Source: Rhodocyclaceae bacterium | Lineage (GTDB): Bacteria; Pseudomonadota; Gammaproteobacteria; Burkholderiales; Rhodocyclaceae | Direction of reading: 5' to 3' | Length of the DNA: 64,000 nucleotides | Assembly: GCA_030824275.1 (NCBI GenBank) | Contig: JAVBXY010000014.1 | Location: forward strand, 24,095 to 88,094 | Part shown: piece by piece, positions 1-8,162 of the stretch | Layout: every line of letters starts with the position of its first letter | How positions within the stretch are numbered: the first letter of the stretch is position 1 | Notes under the pieces: generated by a model | Told to the model about the DNA's origin: nothing | Database searches by the model: none | Seen by the model: only the letters and a program-made list of their open reading frames with translations | Translations under genes and position numbers: made by a program

Positions 1-517
1 TGGCCACCGGCTCGTCGGCCAGCATCAGGCGCGGTTGCTGCGCCAGGGCGCGGGCGATGCCGACCCGTTGCTGCTGGCCGCCGCTGAGCCGATCCACCCG
101 ATCCAGCGCCTTGTGCAACAGGCCGACCCGGTTCAGGCAATCGAGGGCGATGTGCCGCTCGGCGCGGGGTAGCGGGAAAAGGCTGCGCCAGGTCGCGTGG
201 TAACCGATACGGCCCAGCAGCACGTTGGCCAGCGCGGTATGGCGACCGATGAGTTGGTGCTGCTGGAAGATCATGCCGGTCTGGCGGCGATGGGCCTGCA
301 AGCTGGCATTGCCATCAATGGCGCCGAGGCCGTCCACAAGAACCCGACCAGTGGTCGGCCGATTCAGGAGATTCAGGCAGCGCAGCAGTGTGGACTTGCC
401 GGCGCCGGATGCGCCCAGCAGTACCGTGAATTCGCCACGTCCGAAACGCAGGGAAGTCGGCTGCAGCGCAACGAGGTCGTCGCGATAGCGGACAGATACG
501 TCATTCAACTGAATCAT
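1..517 (-). CDS. phnC: Phosphonate ABC transporter ATP-binding protein, partial (runs off window)
   Basis: About 172 N-terminal residues are visible and the 3' end lies beyond the left edge. The frame opens [11 protein letters not shown], has a Walker [10 protein letters not shown] (residues 35-43), the ABC signature LSGGQQQR and a Walker B ending LMLADEP. The segment [18 protein letters not shown] is characteristic of PhnC, the cytoplasmic ATPase of the phosphonate/phosphite importer PhnCDE. The ATG at 517 is preceded by a strong AGGAGGG. The rest of the phn operon would continue to the left. The assignment rests on recognised family sequence, and the substrate (phosphonate, phosphite or a related ester) cannot be fixed from this gene alone. 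Confidence 0.88.
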   Translation of the reverse strand, partial: MIQLNDVSVRYRDDLVALQPTSLRFGRGEFTVLLGASGAGKSTLLRCLNLLNRPTTGRVLVDGLGAIDGNASLQAHRRQTGMIFQQHQLIGRHTALANVLLGRIGYHATWRSLFPLPRAERHIALDCLNRVGLLHKALDRVDRLSGGQQQRVGIARALAQQPRLMLADEPVA

Positions 518-543
518 CGGTAAGCCCTCCTGCGCCGCTGGAG

Positions 544-597
544 TGATTCGTTTTTCGAATCAATCTCCGGAAGCGATAAAGCAATTCGAATCGGAGA
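544..597. promoter_or_regulatory. Inverted-repeat region upstream of phnC
   Basis: A perfect 7-bp dyad, TGATTCG-TTTTT-CGAATCA, occupies 544-562, and a third CGAATC lies at 587-592. TCTCCG (564-569) and CGGAGA (592-597) form another inverted pair. The cluster sits 27-80 bp upstream of the phnC start codon, where an operator or leader hairpin would be expected. Because the loop is a T-run, it could also act as a weak terminator. No known regulator motif was recognised. Confidence 0.35.
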
Positions 598-686
598 GGG
601 GACGATAGCGACCGAGTTTGACGGTCAGGTTTCAGTCAGTTGAACTGTTGATGACATAAGGTAGCTTGCGTTTTCAGTCGGCCGGC

Positions 687-710
687 GCCGTCTCACCAGC
701 GCCGACTTTT
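687..710 (+). repeat. Dispersed 24-nt element, intergenic copy
   Basis: This copy matches the window consensus (GCCGTCTCGCCAGC then GCCGACTTTT) at 23 of 24 positions. It lies between phnC and the MocR-type regulator gene, and is the last copy before a stretch of more than 8 kb without any. It is one of only three copies outside a gene. Confidence 0.85.
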
Positions 711-794
711 CGGACAGAGCGGTCAACGAGAGGCCTCAGCCTGGAGGCCAGCTACGGCCGAATTACTGACGTTGCGTTCAGATTGGAACAGGCC

Positions 795-2291
795 CTAGCG
801 ACGTCGTTGTTGCCTCCATGTCTCCTTCAATTTGATCAGAGCCAGTCGTATTTCGTCTGGAGTGTAGGCTGCGAAGCCTGCTAACCAACCAAATTGCTGG
901 GGAGTTCCGATATACAGTCGAGATAGTCGCGGCAGGTCGATATCCTGATCCCGTGCCATGTTGATCCAGGCCTGTTCGCTTCGGCTATCTGCAACTTGAC
1001 ACGCAGCTTGGAGTCCGCCTTTGGGTACGGTGACGGTGGCTGTTCCCTCCAGGTGTTTGGCAAATTCAAAAACAAATGCATCGCGCCGCGCACGGTAAAC
1101 GCTACGCATTTTCCTAACGTGCTTGGAAAAGTGACCATCCTCAATGAAACGGGACAAAGTCAGTTGATGAATCACCGAGCAGTGACCATCCATCAGGGTT
1201 CTTGCCGTTGCCATGGGCTGCACCAACTTGAGCGGTACGACCATGTAGCCGATTCTCAGACTAGGAAACATCGATTTGCTGAAGGTTCCCACATAAATTG
1301 TGCGTTCATGTGGGTCGAGGCCCTGCACCGAGGAAGTGGGATGACCGTCATAGTGGAATTCACTGTCGTAGTCGTCCTCAATAATCCAGGCTGAGTTTTC
1401 ATAGGCCCAGGCCAGGAGAGCTTGGCGCCGCTCCAAGCTGAGAGTCGATCCAGTGGGGTATTGATGGGATGGCGTGATGTAGACCCCTCGAGCCGGGGCT
1501 AGTTGCGTCAGGATCTCGGTACGCAAACCATTGTCATCGACTGGCACCGGTACCAGTTTCAGCCCATTCGCTTCATAGGCCCTTCGGGCGCCGTGGTAGC
1601 AAGGATTTTCAATGGCGAAGGCATCGCCTTCATCAAATAGCATGGTTGCGGTCAGGGCCAGGGCCTGCTGTGAGCTGGTCAGCACGATGACTTGCGCTTC
1701 GCTGCAATGAACTCCCCGCTGCAAGGCAATGTGGTGCGCAATATTGCGCCGCAGCTGCGCTTCACCGGCCGGATCTCCTGCTTGCAGCGCACGGGAACCC
1801 GTTTCTCGTAGTACCTGACTGTAGATTTTTTTCCAGATATCCACGGGAAAGCTACGCAGGTCGGGCACGCCAGCGACAAAGGGGCGCACGACCGGCTGGT
1901 CGACAACACCACCACCGCTATGGATGGCCTCGCCACGATGGGACAACACCTGCACGGGAGTGACGGCAAGAGGTCCGGACCGTCGTCGTACCGCACTTGC
2001 CCCGGATAGCTGAGGGATGGCGGTGGCGGAGATGAAGGATCCACTGCCCATGCGGCGAAGCAAATAGCCTTCGGCCTCCAATTGGCTGTAGGCGATTTCC
2101 ACCGACTCCCTCGCTACTTTCAGGCGCAAGGCCAACTGCCGACTAGAGGGAAGCTGATCGTCCGCCCTCAGCAAGCCCTTGGCGACCCAGTGTTTAACCG
2201 CCATGGCAATGCGCAGGGGTACGGAAAGGTGAGCGAGTTCTTCGGCATGTAGCTTGAACTCAAGCGAGCTGAGGTCAGGGCGATTTTTCAA
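795..2291 (-). CDS. MocR-type (GntR HTH plus aminotransferase fold) transcriptional regulator
   Basis: The 498-residue protein has an N-terminal GntR winged helix (about 15-90, with DDQLPSSRQLALRL) joined to a fold-type-I aminotransferase domain (about 135-490). PSHQYPTG and TFSKSMFPSLRIGY contain the conserved PLP-domain signatures, and K339 is the expected PLP-binding lysine. MocR proteins usually sense a PLP-reactive amino compound or PLP itself and act on adjacent, often divergent, genes. The start appears to be TTG at 2291: the next in-frame ATG would delete part of the winged helix, and an in-frame TAG lies just upstream. The gene is divergent from the molybdoenzyme operon, which is its likely target. 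Confidence 0.9.
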   Translation of the reverse strand: MKNRPDLSSLEFKLHAEELAHLSVPLRIAMAVKHWVAKGLLRADDQLPSSRQLALRLKVARESVEIAYSQLEAEGYLLRRMGSGSFISATAIPQLSGASAVRRRSGPLAVTPVQVLSHRGEAIHSGGGVVDQPVVRPFVAGVPDLRSFPVDIWKKIYSQVLRETGSRALQAGDPAGEAQLRRNIAHHIALQRGVHCSEAQVIVLTSSQQALALTATMLFDEGDAFAIENPCYHGARRAYEANGLKLVPVPVDDNGLRTEILTQLAPARGVYITPSHQYPTGSTLSLERRQALLAWAYENSAWIIEDDYDSEFHYDGHPTSSVQGLDPHERTIYVGTFSKSMFPSLRIGYMVVPLKLVQPMATARTLMDGHCSVIHQLTLSRFIEDGHFSKHVRKMRSVYRARRDAFVFEFAKHLEGTATVTVPKGGLQAACQVADSRSEQAWINMARDQDIDLPRLSRLYIGTPQQFGWLAGFAAYTPDEIRLALIKLKETWRQQRRR

Positions 2292-2327
2292 GTGGTCTGC
2301 CTAGTTATTAAAAAGTGGGCTGTCTAG
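2291..2327. promoter_or_regulatory. Direct-repeat candidate operator for the MocR-type regulator
   Basis: Two 14-bp direct repeats, AGTGGTCTGCCTAG (2291-2304) and AGTGGGCTGTCTAG (2314-2327), match at 12 of 14 positions and are 23 bp apart, about two helical turns. They overlap the regulator's start codon and lie within the divergent intergenic region. MocR regulators such as GabR and TauR are known to bind direct repeats, so both the arrangement and the position fit an autoregulatory operator. The assignment is by structure and location only. Confidence 0.5.
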
Positions 2328-2382
2328 CATGACATTCTGCCCTTAATCTCGTTCCATCTTCAAACCTTTGATGGGGCCGGGA

Positions 2383-4410
2383 ATGACGACCACTCGCATA
2401 AAAACTACGTGTCCAAGGGACTGCTACGACGCCTGTGGCATCGTGGTGTTGAAAAAAGAAGGGCGGATAAGCAAGGTGCTGGGTGATCCCGAGCACGAGC
2501 GTAGCCGCGGTGCTCTTTGCGCAAAATGCGCCCTGGCCTACAACGGCGTGTGGCAAGACCCTTCCGTACGGTTGCTTGAACCCCTGCGCCGAAGCGGTCC
2601 CAAGGGTAGCGGCCAGTTTGTGCCGGTGAGTTGGGATGAGGCTCTCGATGATATTGCCAACCATCTGCAGAGCGTCCTGGGCCAGGGGTCGGGCTCCTCC
2701 ATTTTTCATACCCACTACACAGGCACCTGTTCTCTGATTGCCGGCAATATGCCGAACCGGTTTTTCAACCGACTTGGCGCAACGGAGGTGGACCCCGACA
2801 CGGTTTGCAACAAGGCCGGTCATGAGGCTCTCAAGCTCATGTTTGGTAATTCCTTTGGCGGCTTCGATCCACGCACGGCAGACGAGACACAATGCTTGCT
2901 GATATGGGGGGCGAATCCTTCGGCGTCGGCTCCCCATATCCATAAGCACTGGCTGAGTGGGTTGAAGAAACATGCCTCATTGATCGTGGTGGATCCCATC
3001 GCCCATGACACGGCGCAACTGGCTGATATTCACCTGCAGCCGCAGCCAGGAACCGACGCAGTGCTGGCCTACGGCCTGCTCCACGTTTTGAAGGAACGGG
3101 GCATGCTGGACGAGGCCTTTATTGCTGCTTCGGTTCAAGGCTGGGAACAGATCCAGGACGAGATCCGCCGCTGTACTCCTGCCCATGTCGCGGCCATCAC
3201 CGGTGTGGATGCGGCGCTATTGGAGCGGGCTGCAGGACTGTACGGTGCCGGCCGCTCTTTGCTGTGGATGGGCCAGGGCCTTCAACGTCAGCCTCAGGCC
3301 GGCAACATCATGCGCGCTGTGGCTTTATTGCCAACTGCAACTGGGAATATAGGCAAATCGGGTAGCGGTTTCTTTTTTATGAATGCGTTCCCGGACCGAG
3401 GCGTGGACATGGACATGCTTTGCGGTACCGCTCTGCGATCCGGTCCCATCAATACCGTTAGCCACATGGATTTGGTGGAAGCACTCGTGGAGCCGGAGCG
3501 GTGCCGTGTGCTGTTTACCTGGAACAACAATATTGCAGCGTCCAATCCGCGTCAGACTGATCTGCGCCAGGCTTTGGCCCGCGAAGAAATCTTCCATGTG
3601 GCCCTGGACCTATTCCACACCGATACAACTCGCTATGCCGACTATGTGCTGCCGGCCGCTTCCTTTCTTGAGTTCGATGACTTAGTCGTTTCCTATTTTG
3701 ATTACACAGTCTCAGCTCAGGTCAAGGCTGCAGAACCTCTGGGGCAAAGCCTGCCGAATCAAGAAATCTTTCGTCGCCTTGCGCTGCGCCTGGGGTTGTC
3801 GGATGAGGCCCTTTATGAGAGTGATGCCGAGCTGATTGCAAGCCTGCTCGTCCAGATGGGAGTTGATGAGAGCTTTGCTAGCCTTTCCAGCAAGGGCACG
3901 ATCCCCTGGCGCGAAACACCGGTTCTGCACTTCCAGGATGGGTGCTTTCCTACTCCAAGCGGAAAGGTTCAGGTGGCGGCGTCGGAGTGGGTGGCCGCTG
4001 GTCAGCCGGAATTTCCTCAAGCCAGTAGTGACATGCCTCCTGCCCCGGGGTTGTACCGCTTGCTGTCGCCTGCAGATGTCTGGCTCATGAACAGCAGTTA
4101 CGGTAACGACGAGCGGATACGTACGCGCTTAGGTGCCCAGAAGGCCTGGATACATCCAGACGAAATGCTCCGAAACGGTTTTGCTGAAGGTCAGCGGATA
4201 CAGCTGAGCAATGCGAGCGGTGCCCTGGTGTTGGATATCCACGGGTCGGATCGCGTACCGCGACAGGTTGTGCTGCTACCCAAGGGGCGCTGGCTGAGCC
4301 ATGAAGCTGCCAACGCCAATGTGAACGTCCTCAATCCCGGTGAGAAGACGGACCTGGCAGAAAGTAGTGCTGTCCATGGCGTTCTGGTTCGACTGGACGC
4401 ATTGTCATGA
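2383..4410 (+). CDS. Molybdopterin (bis-MGD) oxidoreductase with N-terminal [4Fe-4S]
   Basis: This is a COG0243-type catalytic subunit of about 675 residues. Near the N-terminus C10-x3-C14-x3-C18-x27-C46 (CPRDCYDACG ... GALCAKC) should bind a [4Fe-4S] cluster. Cys142, in DTVCNKAG, is a candidate molybdenum ligand. Conserved MGD-binding segments follow (LLIWGANPSASAPH, VVDPIAHDTA, LLWMGQGLQRQ), as does a C-terminal molybdopterin dinucleotide-binding domain. No Tat signal is seen, so it is probably cytoplasmic. ATG 2383 is chosen because GGGG lies just upstream, but ATG 2371 or TTG 2368 are possible. It overlaps the next gene by 4 nt. Electrons could come from or go to the ferredoxin pair encoded downstream. 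The substrate is unknown. Confidence 0.85.
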   Translation: MTTTRIKTTCPRDCYDACGIVVLKKEGRISKVLGDPEHERSRGALCAKCALAYNGVWQDPSVRLLEPLRRSGPKGSGQFVPVSWDEALDDIANHLQSVLGQGSGSSIFHTHYTGTCSLIAGNMPNRFFNRLGATEVDPDTVCNKAGHEALKLMFGNSFGGFDPRTADETQCLLIWGANPSASAPHIHKHWLSGLKKHASLIVVDPIAHDTAQLADIHLQPQPGTDAVLAYGLLHVLKERGMLDEAFIAASVQGWEQIQDEIRRCTPAHVAAITGVDAALLERAAGLYGAGRSLLWMGQGLQRQPQAGNIMRAVALLPTATGNIGKSGSGFFFMNAFPDRGVDMDMLCGTALRSGPINTVSHMDLVEALVEPERCRVLFTWNNNIAASNPRQTDLRQALAREEIFHVALDLFHTDTTRYADYVLPAASFLEFDDLVVSYFDYTVSAQVKAAEPLGQSLPNQEIFRRLALRLGLSDEALYESDAELIASLLVQMGVDESFASLSSKGTIPWRETPVLHFQDGCFPTPSGKVQVAASEWVAAGQPEFPQASSDMPPAPGLYRLLSPADVWLMNSSYGNDERIRTRLGAQKAWIHPDEMLRNGFAEGQRIQLSNASGALVLDIHGSDRVPRQVVLLPKGRWLSHEAANANVNVLNPGEKTDLAESSAVHGVLVRLDALS

Positions 4411-5459
4411 GCGGATCTGTCATGAACGTTCAAGCAACTAGTACCGATATCGCCATCATTGGAGCCGGCCCAGTCGGCCTGTTTGCCATTTTCCAATGCG
4501 GCATGCTGGGATTGTCTTGCCATGTCGTCGATGTCCAGTCCCATGTCGGTGGGCAGTGCATGGCTCTCTATCCAGAAAAGCCTATCTACGACATACCGGC
4601 ATTCAGCAGCATTACGGCAGCAGAGTTGATCGAGCGATTGGCGGCTCAAGCCGCGGTGTTCGAGCCTGTTTACCATCTGGGTAACAGTGTTTCCAGTCTT
4701 CAGCAAACCCAAACCGGGCGTTGGTTGTTAGTCCTATCGTCAGGTGTCAGGATTGAGGCTGGTGCAGTGATCATTGCTTCCGGGGCTGGCCTGCTTTGCC
4801 CCAACAAGCCGGCGTTGCCCGGTCTTGATGAATATGAAGGTTGCAGCGTTCACTACAGCGTGAGGAACAAATCGGCTTTTGCCGGTCGCCATGTGGTGAT
4901 TGCTGGGGGCGGAGACTCGGCAGCGGACTGGGCAGTGGAGTTGGAGTCCATCGCTGCCAGTGTTACCTGCATTCATCGTCGCCCCGTGTGGCGCGCAGCG
5001 CCCCATACCCAGGCCCAGCTTGAGACACTGGCCCAACAGGGGCGCTTGCGATTGTTAGCTCCGGCCCAGATGGTGAGTCTTCATGGTCAAGGCGGTGTCC
5101 TGGAGGCAGTGGGGGTAATTGGTAATGGAAATGGCGTTAGCCAAATCAGGTGCGAACAGCTATTGCTGTTCTACGGCCTAGCCAACCGCTCAGGCCCCTT
5201 TGCCAGCTGGGGCCTGGTTTTGCAGGAGGGCCGCATCGCCATCAATGCCAAGTCTTGCGCTACCAATCTCCCCGGCATCTTTGCCGCCGGGGATGCGGCC
5301 TACTTTCCTGGCAAGTTGAATCTTATCCTTTCCGGATTTTCCGAAGCGGCTACTTCAGCCCGCAACGCCTTCAGGTACAGCCGTCCCACCGATGAGCTGT
5401 TTGTCGAACATTCCACCGCCAGAGCCCCTGGGAATCTAGCGCCTATCAACAAGGAGTAA
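4407..5459 (+). CDS. FAD/NAD(P)-binding oxidoreductase, ferredoxin-NADP reductase type 2-like
   Basis: The 350-residue flavoprotein has an N-terminal FAD Rossmann motif (AIIGAGPVGLFAIFQ), the segment HVGGQCMALYPEKPIYDIPA, a central NAD(P) motif (VVIAGGGDSAADWAVEL) and a C-terminal FAD motif (FAAGDAAYFPGKLNLI). The thioredoxin-reductase CxxC is absent. This combination is typical of the TrxR-like, type 2 ferredoxin-NADP reductases. Its start overlaps the molybdoenzyme stop (ATGA) and the ferredoxin gene follows within 5 nt. The natural reading is an NAD(P)H to FAD to [2Fe-2S] to molybdenum relay, or the reverse. The pairing is inferred from context. Confidence 0.85.
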   Translation: MSGSVMNVQATSTDIAIIGAGPVGLFAIFQCGMLGLSCHVVDVQSHVGGQCMALYPEKPIYDIPAFSSITAAELIERLAAQAAVFEPVYHLGNSVSSLQQTQTGRWLLVLSSGVRIEAGAVIIASGAGLLCPNKPALPGLDEYEGCSVHYSVRNKSAFAGRHVVIAGGGDSAADWAVELESIAASVTCIHRRPVWRAAPHTQAQLETLAQQGRLRLLAPAQMVSLHGQGGVLEAVGVIGNGNGVSQIRCEQLLLFYGLANRSGPFASWGLVLQEGRIAINAKSCATNLPGIFAAGDAAYFPGKLNLILSGFSEAATSARNAFRYSRPTDELFVEHSTARAPGNLAPINKE

Positions 5460-5463
5460 TGCC

Positions 5464-5790
5464 ATGACCATGTTCAATATTGAAGGCGCTGACGGCCTCA
5501 CCCATGAAATTGATGTCCCTTCAGGACGCTCTTTGCTGGATGCCTGCCGTAAGGGCGGTCTGCCGATGGAGGGGCTGTGCGGCGGTGAGTTGGCGTGTTC
5601 CACGTGCCATGTCGTCGTGGCGCCCCAATGGATTGAGCGCCTGCCAAGGGCCAGCGCAGAGGAGGAGGATATGCTCGACTTGCTGCCCAATACCGTTGCA
5701 GGCTCCCGCCTAGCCTGTCAAATTCGGGCCAGCGATGCTACCGATGGGCTGTGTGTGCGACTTATGCCAATGGTGGAGGGCGCAGCATGA
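5464..5790 (+). CDS. Adrenodoxin-type [2Fe-2S] ferredoxin
   Basis: The 108-residue ferredoxin has cysteines C39-x5-C45-x2-C48-x36-C85 (LCGGELACSTC ... LAC), the vertebrate/bacterial-type spacing used by adrenodoxin, putidaredoxin and terpredoxin. It is preceded by AAGGAG and lies between the reductase and GATase genes. This class normally passes single electrons between an FAD reductase and an oxygenase or other redox enzyme. No P450 or Rieske oxygenase is encoded here, so the molybdoenzyme is the likeliest partner. That would be an unusual partner for an adrenodoxin-type protein. Confidence 0.92.
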   Translation: MTMFNIEGADGLTHEIDVPSGRSLLDACRKGGLPMEGLCGGELACSTCHVVVAPQWIERLPRASAEEEDMLDLLPNTVAGSRLACQIRASDATDGLCVRLMPMVEGAA

Positions 5791-6518
5791 CTCGAAAAAA
5801 GGCAATTGCCATTCGTCATGTCCCTTTCGAAGATTTGGATGCCTTGGAGGATGTATTCCCAGCGGCGGGCTTTGAACTGGTCTATATGGATGCAACCTCG
5901 CTATCCAATGATGTCGCTGAACTGAACAAGGCTGATCTGGTGATTTTTCTGGGGGGACCCATCGGGGTTTACCAGAGCGAACTTTTCCCTTTCCTTCAGA
6001 TTGAGATCGATCTGGCCCGGTCCCGATTGATGCAGCAAAAACCGGTTCTTGGCATCTGTTTAGGGGCTCAGATCATAGCGGCTGCACTGGGAGCAGCGGT
6101 CTACCCAGGCGCGGCCGGAAAAGAAATTGGCTGGTCGTGCTTGCAACTGACTGAGGTCGGTGCGGCATCTGCGTTGAGGTTTCTGGATGGATCGTCCCAG
6201 CCTGTACTGCACTGGCATGGAGATACTTTTGATCTGCCGGTGGGAGCGCAACTATTGGCTTCCTCGGAGCAATACAAGAATCAGGTGTTTAGCGTTGGAC
6301 AGCATTGCCTGGCATTCCAGTGTCACATCGAGGTCAGTGTTGCCGGTCTTGAGCGCTGGTATGTAGGACACGTCGGGGAATTACTCGGCATCGATCCTGG
6401 TTGCATTTCACGGTTGCGACTGGAAGGCCAGCGTTATGGGCCTGGGTTAGAGGGGGTTGGTCGGAACATCGCTCAGACTTGGCTGGAGGCCTTGCCATCA
6501 ATTGAGTTTGCCTCATGA
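5787..6518 (+). CDS. Class I glutamine amidotransferase (GuaA-type GATase domain), stand-alone
   Basis: The start is ATG 5787, coupled to the ferredoxin stop (ATGA) and preceded by GGAGG, giving 243 residues. The nucleophile elbow is GICLGAQIIA, and FQCHIEV supplies the conserved His and Glu of the triad. HWHGDTFDLP is also typical of COG0518 proteins. Such stand-alone domains hydrolyse gamma-glutamyl amides. In aniline-degradation loci a related protein accompanies a gamma-glutamylanilide synthetase. No synthetase is visible here. Its presence in a redox operon with an aromatic-acid-type transporter hints that the substrate carries an amide or amine, but that is speculation. Confidence 0.82.
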   Translation: MTRKKAIAIRHVPFEDLDALEDVFPAAGFELVYMDATSLSNDVAELNKADLVIFLGGPIGVYQSELFPFLQIEIDLARSRLMQQKPVLGICLGAQIIAAALGAAVYPGAAGKEIGWSCLQLTEVGAASALRFLDGSSQPVLHWHGDTFDLPVGAQLLASSEQYKNQVFSVGQHCLAFQCHIEVSVAGLERWYVGHVGELLGIDPGCISRLRLEGQRYGPGLEGVGRNIAQTWLEALPSIEFAS

Positions 6519-6567
6519 AGCATTTTCTGAAACCTATGCAATTCAAACGCAATCAAGGATATGCCTA

Positions 6568-7770
6568 ATGCTTTCTCCTTCAATCAAGCCCACTGACCTG
6601 ATACACCCGATCATCGCAGCGCTCATCTCCGTTATCGTCAATTACGGAGGCACTTTCATCCTGGTATTTCAGGGGGCGAAGGTGGCTGGCCTTAGTCCCG
6701 AGCAGACGGCTTCCTGGATTTGGTCGATCTCGATTGGCGTCGGATTGACTGGTGCTTGGCTGAGTTTTCGCTATCGCGAGCCGATCATCACTGCCTGGTC
6801 CACGCCAGGCGCGGCATTCCTCATTGCTGTACTGCCGAATACACCCTACGCGGAAATGATTGGTGCCTACATGCTGTCCGCCATTGGCTTCATTGTGCTG
6901 GGAGCATCCGGCTATTTCGAGCGGGTTGTGAAGATAATTCCGCCCGGAATCGCTGCAGGGCTGCTGGCCGGAATTTTGTTGCGCTTTGGTATTGGCGCTT
7001 TTGGCGGTGCGGGCATGGACCCATTTCTCGTCGGCGCGTTGATTCTCACCTATGCTTTACTGCGCCGATTCACTGCACGCTATGCGATAGTCGGCGTGCT
7101 GATCGCTGGCATCGCACTCCTGTTCGGGATGGGGCAGGTCAGCTTCGAAGCTGTGGCTCTGGAACTAGCCACACCCTTATTCACACCCCCTGCCTTCTCG
7201 ATGAACGCGCTGCTTGGTGTCTCGCTTCCTCTGTTCGTCATCACGTTGACCGGACAGTACATGCCGGGCATGTTGGTACTGCGCAACGACGGATTTAAGA
7301 CCAGTGCGAATCCAATCCTCACCGCGACAGGATTCGGCTCACTGTTAATGGCGCCCTTCGGTTCGCATGCCTTCAATGTCGCGGCAATCACGGCAGCAAT
7401 CTGCACCGGTAAGGAATCCCACGAGGAAGCCGGGAAGCGGTATATCGCTGGTCTTGCCTGCGGCGTGTTCTACGTTCTCGTTGGTGTCTTTGGTACGACG
7501 CTGGCAGCCTTGTTCGTGGTGCTACCGCCGACCTTCATCACGACGCTGGCCGGCCTTGCCTTGCTTGGGGCGATTGGTGGCAGCCTTGCTACGGCATTGG
7601 TCGATTTGCGTGGACGAGAAACGGCGCTGATTACATTCCTCGCAACTGCAGCCAATATTACGCTGTTCGGACTGGGGGGAGCGTTCTGGGGACTGGCGGC
7701 AGGCTTGGTAGCGCACGGACTGATCCACGGCGACTTTCACATGTCTCGGTGGTTTCCGCGCTTGAGTTGA
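6568..7770 (+). CDS. BenE-family (benzoate/H+ symporter-like) membrane transporter
   Basis: ATG 6568, seven bases after AAGGAT, gives 400 residues, the usual length of the BenE family. Hydrophobic helices fill the chain, and sequences such as STPGAAFLIAV, MAPFGSHAFNVAAITAAICTG and GVFGTTLAALFVVLPP are typical of this group. The best studied member imports benzoate with protons, but many relatives lack a known substrate. It is the last gene of the MocR-divergent operon, about 50 nt after the GATase gene, so it probably imports the compound processed by the operon. Confidence 0.85.
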   Translation: MLSPSIKPTDLIHPIIAALISVIVNYGGTFILVFQGAKVAGLSPEQTASWIWSISIGVGLTGAWLSFRYREPIITAWSTPGAAFLIAVLPNTPYAEMIGAYMLSAIGFIVLGASGYFERVVKIIPPGIAAGLLAGILLRFGIGAFGGAGMDPFLVGALILTYALLRRFTARYAIVGVLIAGIALLFGMGQVSFEAVALELATPLFTPPAFSMNALLGVSLPLFVITLTGQYMPGMLVLRNDGFKTSANPILTATGFGSLLMAPFGSHAFNVAAITAAICTGKESHEEAGKRYIAGLACGVFYVLVGVFGTTLAALFVVLPPTFITTLAGLALLGAIGGSLATALVDLRGRETALITFLATAANITLFGLGGAFWGLAAGLVAHGLIHGDFHMSRWFPRLS

Positions 7771-8162
7771 TTCGGATCCGGGGATGGACGATCAGCACGG
7801 ACTGGCAATCACATTAACCATGACTAAGCTAAGCAAGTTCTACACGAACTGACTCCTGCATTTTGTGAGCGATGTCGCAGGGATGGTTTGCCCAAATTCC
7901 CGACAGTCAGAATGGTCTAAAGAAATCCGTCGTACTACTCTCTCGACACACTACCACTTCCGAGATCGGAAACTACTCCTGAGCATTCAAGTATTCCAAA
8001 GACAGGTCTAGCGACGATGCTGCTTGTTAGTAGCGGCAGAACTGCGGCCTCATGCCGCCAGCAACAGGCGGCATCTCGGCCATATGTTGAGCTCCACATA
8101 AGGCCGAATTGCAGCCCCTTCAACGTCGACAATACCCTTTCAACTGACCCACCACCGCTCCC
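7771..8162. other. Non-coding interval between the transporter gene and yihY
   Basis: About 390 bp with no credible gene. The only clear structure is a hairpin at 8052-8074. Composition is closer to the preceding accessory block than to the GC-rich genes to the right, so the right boundary of that block probably lies here. The two flanking genes are convergent. Confidence 0.5.
8052..8074. terminator. Perfect 8-bp hairpin between convergent genes
   Basis: ATGCCGCC (8052-8059) and GGCGGCAT (8067-8074) flank a 7-nt loop, AGCAACA. The position between convergent genes suits a bidirectional terminator. There is no T-run on either side, so intrinsic termination is not certain and an old mobile-element end remains possible. 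Confidence 0.35.
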
